Shown here piece after piece: positions 6,160 through 7,456 of a DNA stretch of 7,456 nt (its first letter is position 1; each line of letters opens with the position of its first letter). Under the pieces are notes generated by a model. It was not told where the DNA came from. It searched no databases and worked only from the letters and a program-made list of their open reading frames with translations. A program made the position numbers and the translations under genes. Location of the stretch: positions 1-7,456 of the forward strand of contig VBEQ01000132.1 of assembly GCA_005881235.1 (NCBI GenBank), in the 5' to 3' direction. The DNA is from Chloroflexota bacterium (GTDB lineage Bacteria > Chloroflexota > Dormibacteria > CF-121).

Positions 6160-6870
6160 TCAGCCGGTCGCTGGCTTCCGCGCGATCGCGATCAGCGACA
6201 GGCCGAGCGGCAGCTCAACCCGGTCGAGAACCGCGAAGGCCGGCACCAACCGATCGAACAGACCCGTGCCGCGCAGCCGCCGCAGCCCCAGCAAGCGAAC
6301 ATTGACCAGCCAGCCGAGCGCACCCACGGGGTTGCTCCGCCGGATTCGCTCGACGGTAAAGCCGCTCGCCTCCAGTTTGCGCCTGAGCTCGCCCTTGGTG
6401 TAGCGGCGGTGATGGCCGATGTCGCGGTCGAAGGCGCCGAGGAGGGCTGGGTGGCTCGGCACCAGGAGCGTGAAGGTCCCGCCTGGCTCGAGCAGCGCAT
6501 GCACGGCCTTCAATGCCCGCTCGTCATCGGCGATGTGCTCGAAGACATTGACACTCACCGCCGAATCGAAACGGTAACTGCGGAGTGGCTCGATCGACTC
6601 GGTCAGATCGTGCCGGCGGATGATGACGTTGGGACGATCTTTGAACCGGTCGCTGGTTGCGTGAACGTAGTCGTCGACCACGTCGATCCCGACGACCAGC
6701 TGGCGATCAACCATGAAGCTGGTGATGGTGCCGGTACCGCAACCGATCTCGAGGACACGCTGGCCCAGGCCATCACGGACTCGATCGTAGATCCAGCGGT
6801 TGTATCGGTGGGCGCCCTCCATGACTTCGAGTGTCGATGCCCCGGATGGCAGGTTCACGTCGCCAGCCAT
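6160..6870 (-). CDS. class I SAM-dependent methyltransferase (paralogue of the 3587-4351 product)
   Basis: The 236-residue product has motif I VLEIGCGTG (39-47), the acidic end of beta-2 GIDV (61-64), HDL (87-89) for adenine binding, NVFEHIADDE (108-117) and IGHHRRYTKG (151-160). Its C-terminus LPLGLSLIAIA (220-230) matches LPIGVSLIAIA in the other methyltransferase, and the HHRRY block is shared, so the two belong to one family. ATG 6870 is the earliest start in frame; it has no obvious Shine-Dalgarno. Its substrate is not readable, but the neighbouring glycosyltransferases point to a sugar or glycolipid acceptor. It is transcribed away from the SPFH gene and towards the DPM1-like gene, with no visible terminator between them. 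Confidence 0.9.
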   Translation of the reverse strand: MAGDVNLPSGASTLEVMEGAHRYNRWIYDRVRDGLGQRVLEIGCGTGTITSFMVDRQLVVGIDVVDDYVHATSDRFKDRPNVIIRRHDLTESIEPLRSYRFDSAVSVNVFEHIADDERALKAVHALLEPGGTFTLLVPSHPALLGAFDRDIGHHRRYTKGELRRKLEASGFTVERIRRSNPVGALGWLVNVRLLGLRRLRGTGLFDRLVPAFAVLDRVELPLGLSLIAIARKPATG

Positions 6871-6990
6871 GTGAAGAACGCGATCATCCGCTCGCGGTAA
6901 GGCATCGGCTCAACGATAAGACGTGGGCGGGGCTGCTCTCGAGGGCCGAGAAAAATTGGGTTGACCATCGGTTTCCGGGGGTTTGGCGCC

Positions 6991-7009
6991 GTCCTCCCAG
7001 GGGAAGGAC
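6991..7009. repeat. imperfect palindrome upstream of the SPFH gene
   Basis: GTCCT (6991-6995) and AGGAC (7005-7009) are inverted around CCCAGGGGA, with two more C-G pairs inside after one mismatch. It abuts the proposed -35 box at 7011, a position typical for an operator. The remaining intergenic bases, 6871-6990, show nothing I can name. Confidence 0.35.
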
Positions 7010-7010
7010 T

Positions 7011-7040
7011 TTGTTGGATCCGCCGTTTTCCTGCTATAAC
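7011..7040 (+). promoter_or_regulatory. candidate promoter of the SPFH-like gene
   Basis: TATAAC (7035-7040) is preceded by TG at 7032-7033, an extended -10 element. TTGTTG (7011-7016) lies 18 nt upstream as a weak -35; TTGGAT (7014-7019) with a 15-nt spacer is an alternative. The start codon lies 45 nt after the -10, leaving a normal leader. Confidence 0.5.
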
Positions 7041-7074
7041 GCGGATTGGCGGCGAACCGCCCGGATCCGGCAAT

Positions 7075-7080
7075 GGAGGT
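7075..7080 (+). promoter_or_regulatory. Shine-Dalgarno site of the SPFH-like gene
   Basis: GGAGGT ends 4 nt before the ATG at 7085 and is one of the two strongest ribosome sites in the window. It fixes the start of the gene that runs off the right edge. Confidence 0.8.
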
Positions 7081-7084
7081 TTAG

Positions 7085-7456
7085 ATGGGTATCTTCAGCC
7101 AGGAAGTCCGCCGCGAGTTCATCGCTCGCCCGGATACGGCAAAGGGCCAGATTCTCTTCAAGTGGCCGGACACGAACATCCGAAAGCTGACCCAGCTGAC
7201 GGTCGAACAGGACGAGCTGGCGGTCTTCTTCCGTGATGGCCGTGTCCAGGGCACCATCCAGCCGGGGCGTGTCACGCTCGATTCGTCGGAGATCCCCTTC
7301 CTCGGCATCCTGGTCGACGCCGCCAGCGGCGGGAACCTGTTTCGCACCGAGCTCTATTTCGTTTCGACGCGAGAGTTCCCCAACCTTCCCTTCGGCGGCG
7401 CGATCGACAACGTCGTCGATCCTCAGACGAACTTCGGCGTTGGACTGCGCGTCTTC
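7085..7456 (+). CDS. SPFH domain protein, YdjI / virion core protein-like (3' partial)
   Basis: From ATG 7085 the frame is open to the window edge (124 codons). The N-terminus reads MGIFSQEVRREFIARPD, followed by ILFKWPDTNIRKLTQLTV, then VFFRDGRVQGTIQPGRVTLD, FRTELYFVSTREFPNLPFGG and the last residues FGVGLRVF. I recognise this as the SPFH (stomatin/prohibitin/flotillin-like) proteins of the Bacillus YdjI type, often labelled virion core protein. They are usually longer, about 300 residues or more, and often end in a zinc ribbon, which would lie outside the window. Such proteins are thought to act at the membrane, in some genomes beside PspA-like stress genes. The gene has its own promoter and ribosome site and points away from the glycosyltransferase module, so it is probably unrelated to it. 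Confidence 0.85.
   Translation, partial: MGIFSQEVRREFIARPDTAKGQILFKWPDTNIRKLTQLTVEQDELAVFFRDGRVQGTIQPGRVTLDSSEIPFLGILVDAASGGNLFRTELYFVSTREFPNLPFGGAIDNVVDPQTNFGVGLRVF

Noticed and set aside
6855..6905. Possible 16-codon leader peptide on the minus strand, starting at ATG 6905 and overlapping the start of the second methyltransferase
   Set aside because: No Shine-Dalgarno, no attenuator-like hairpins and no telling codon runs; an open frame this short is expected by chance.

Overview
The window is a GC-rich stretch of a bacterial chromosome. It holds nine protein genes (two cut off by the window edges), one tRNA-Asn gene and a GC-rich palindromic repeat. The CCA end is encoded in the tRNA gene, many starts are GTG, and the palindrome is a type I associate with high-GC Proteobacteria, especially alphaproteobacteria, and similar environmental lineages. 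I cannot name the organism. A high-GC Gram-negative or an uncultivated relative is the best guess. I see no insertion sequence, CRISPR array, phage gene or plasmid function.

Layout, left to right. (1) 2-1294 (+): most of an FAD-dependent oxidoreductase of the UDP-galactopyranose mutase / protoporphyrinogen oxidase-like type; its N-terminus lies outside the window. (2) 1315-1770 (-) and 1891-2334 (+): a small four-helix membrane protein and a MarR-type regulator, divergent across 120 bp. (3) 2416-2490 (+): tRNA-Asn(GTT) with a good sigma70-like promoter. (4) 2449-5237 (-): a tightly packed set read in the order GT2 glycosyltransferase, class I methyltransferase, GT87-like membrane glycosyltransferase, with overlapping gene ends. 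The last gene runs 42 nt into the tRNA on the opposite strand and stops opposite the anticodon loop. (5) 5238-5367: a short divergent region with the palindromic repeat. (6) 5368-6156 (+): a second GT2 glycosyltransferase. (7) 6160-6870 (-): a second methyltransferase, convergent with it and only 3 bp away. (8) 6871-7084: a divergent promoter region. (9) 7085 to the right edge (+): the first 124 codons of an SPFH/YdjI-like protein.

The middle of the window reads as a glycan or glycolipid module. The two GT2 enzymes resemble polyprenyl-phosphate sugar synthases, which make lipid-linked sugar donors on the cytoplasmic face of the membrane. The GT87-like protein belongs to a class that uses such donors from the outer face. 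The two methyltransferases could modify sugars or lipid intermediates, and the mutase-like flavoprotein could supply or modify a sugar nucleotide. This pathway is inferred from families and neighbourhood; no substrate can be read from the sequence. No clearly new system is evident. The most unusual local structure is the antisense overlap of the GT87-like gene with tRNA-Asn.
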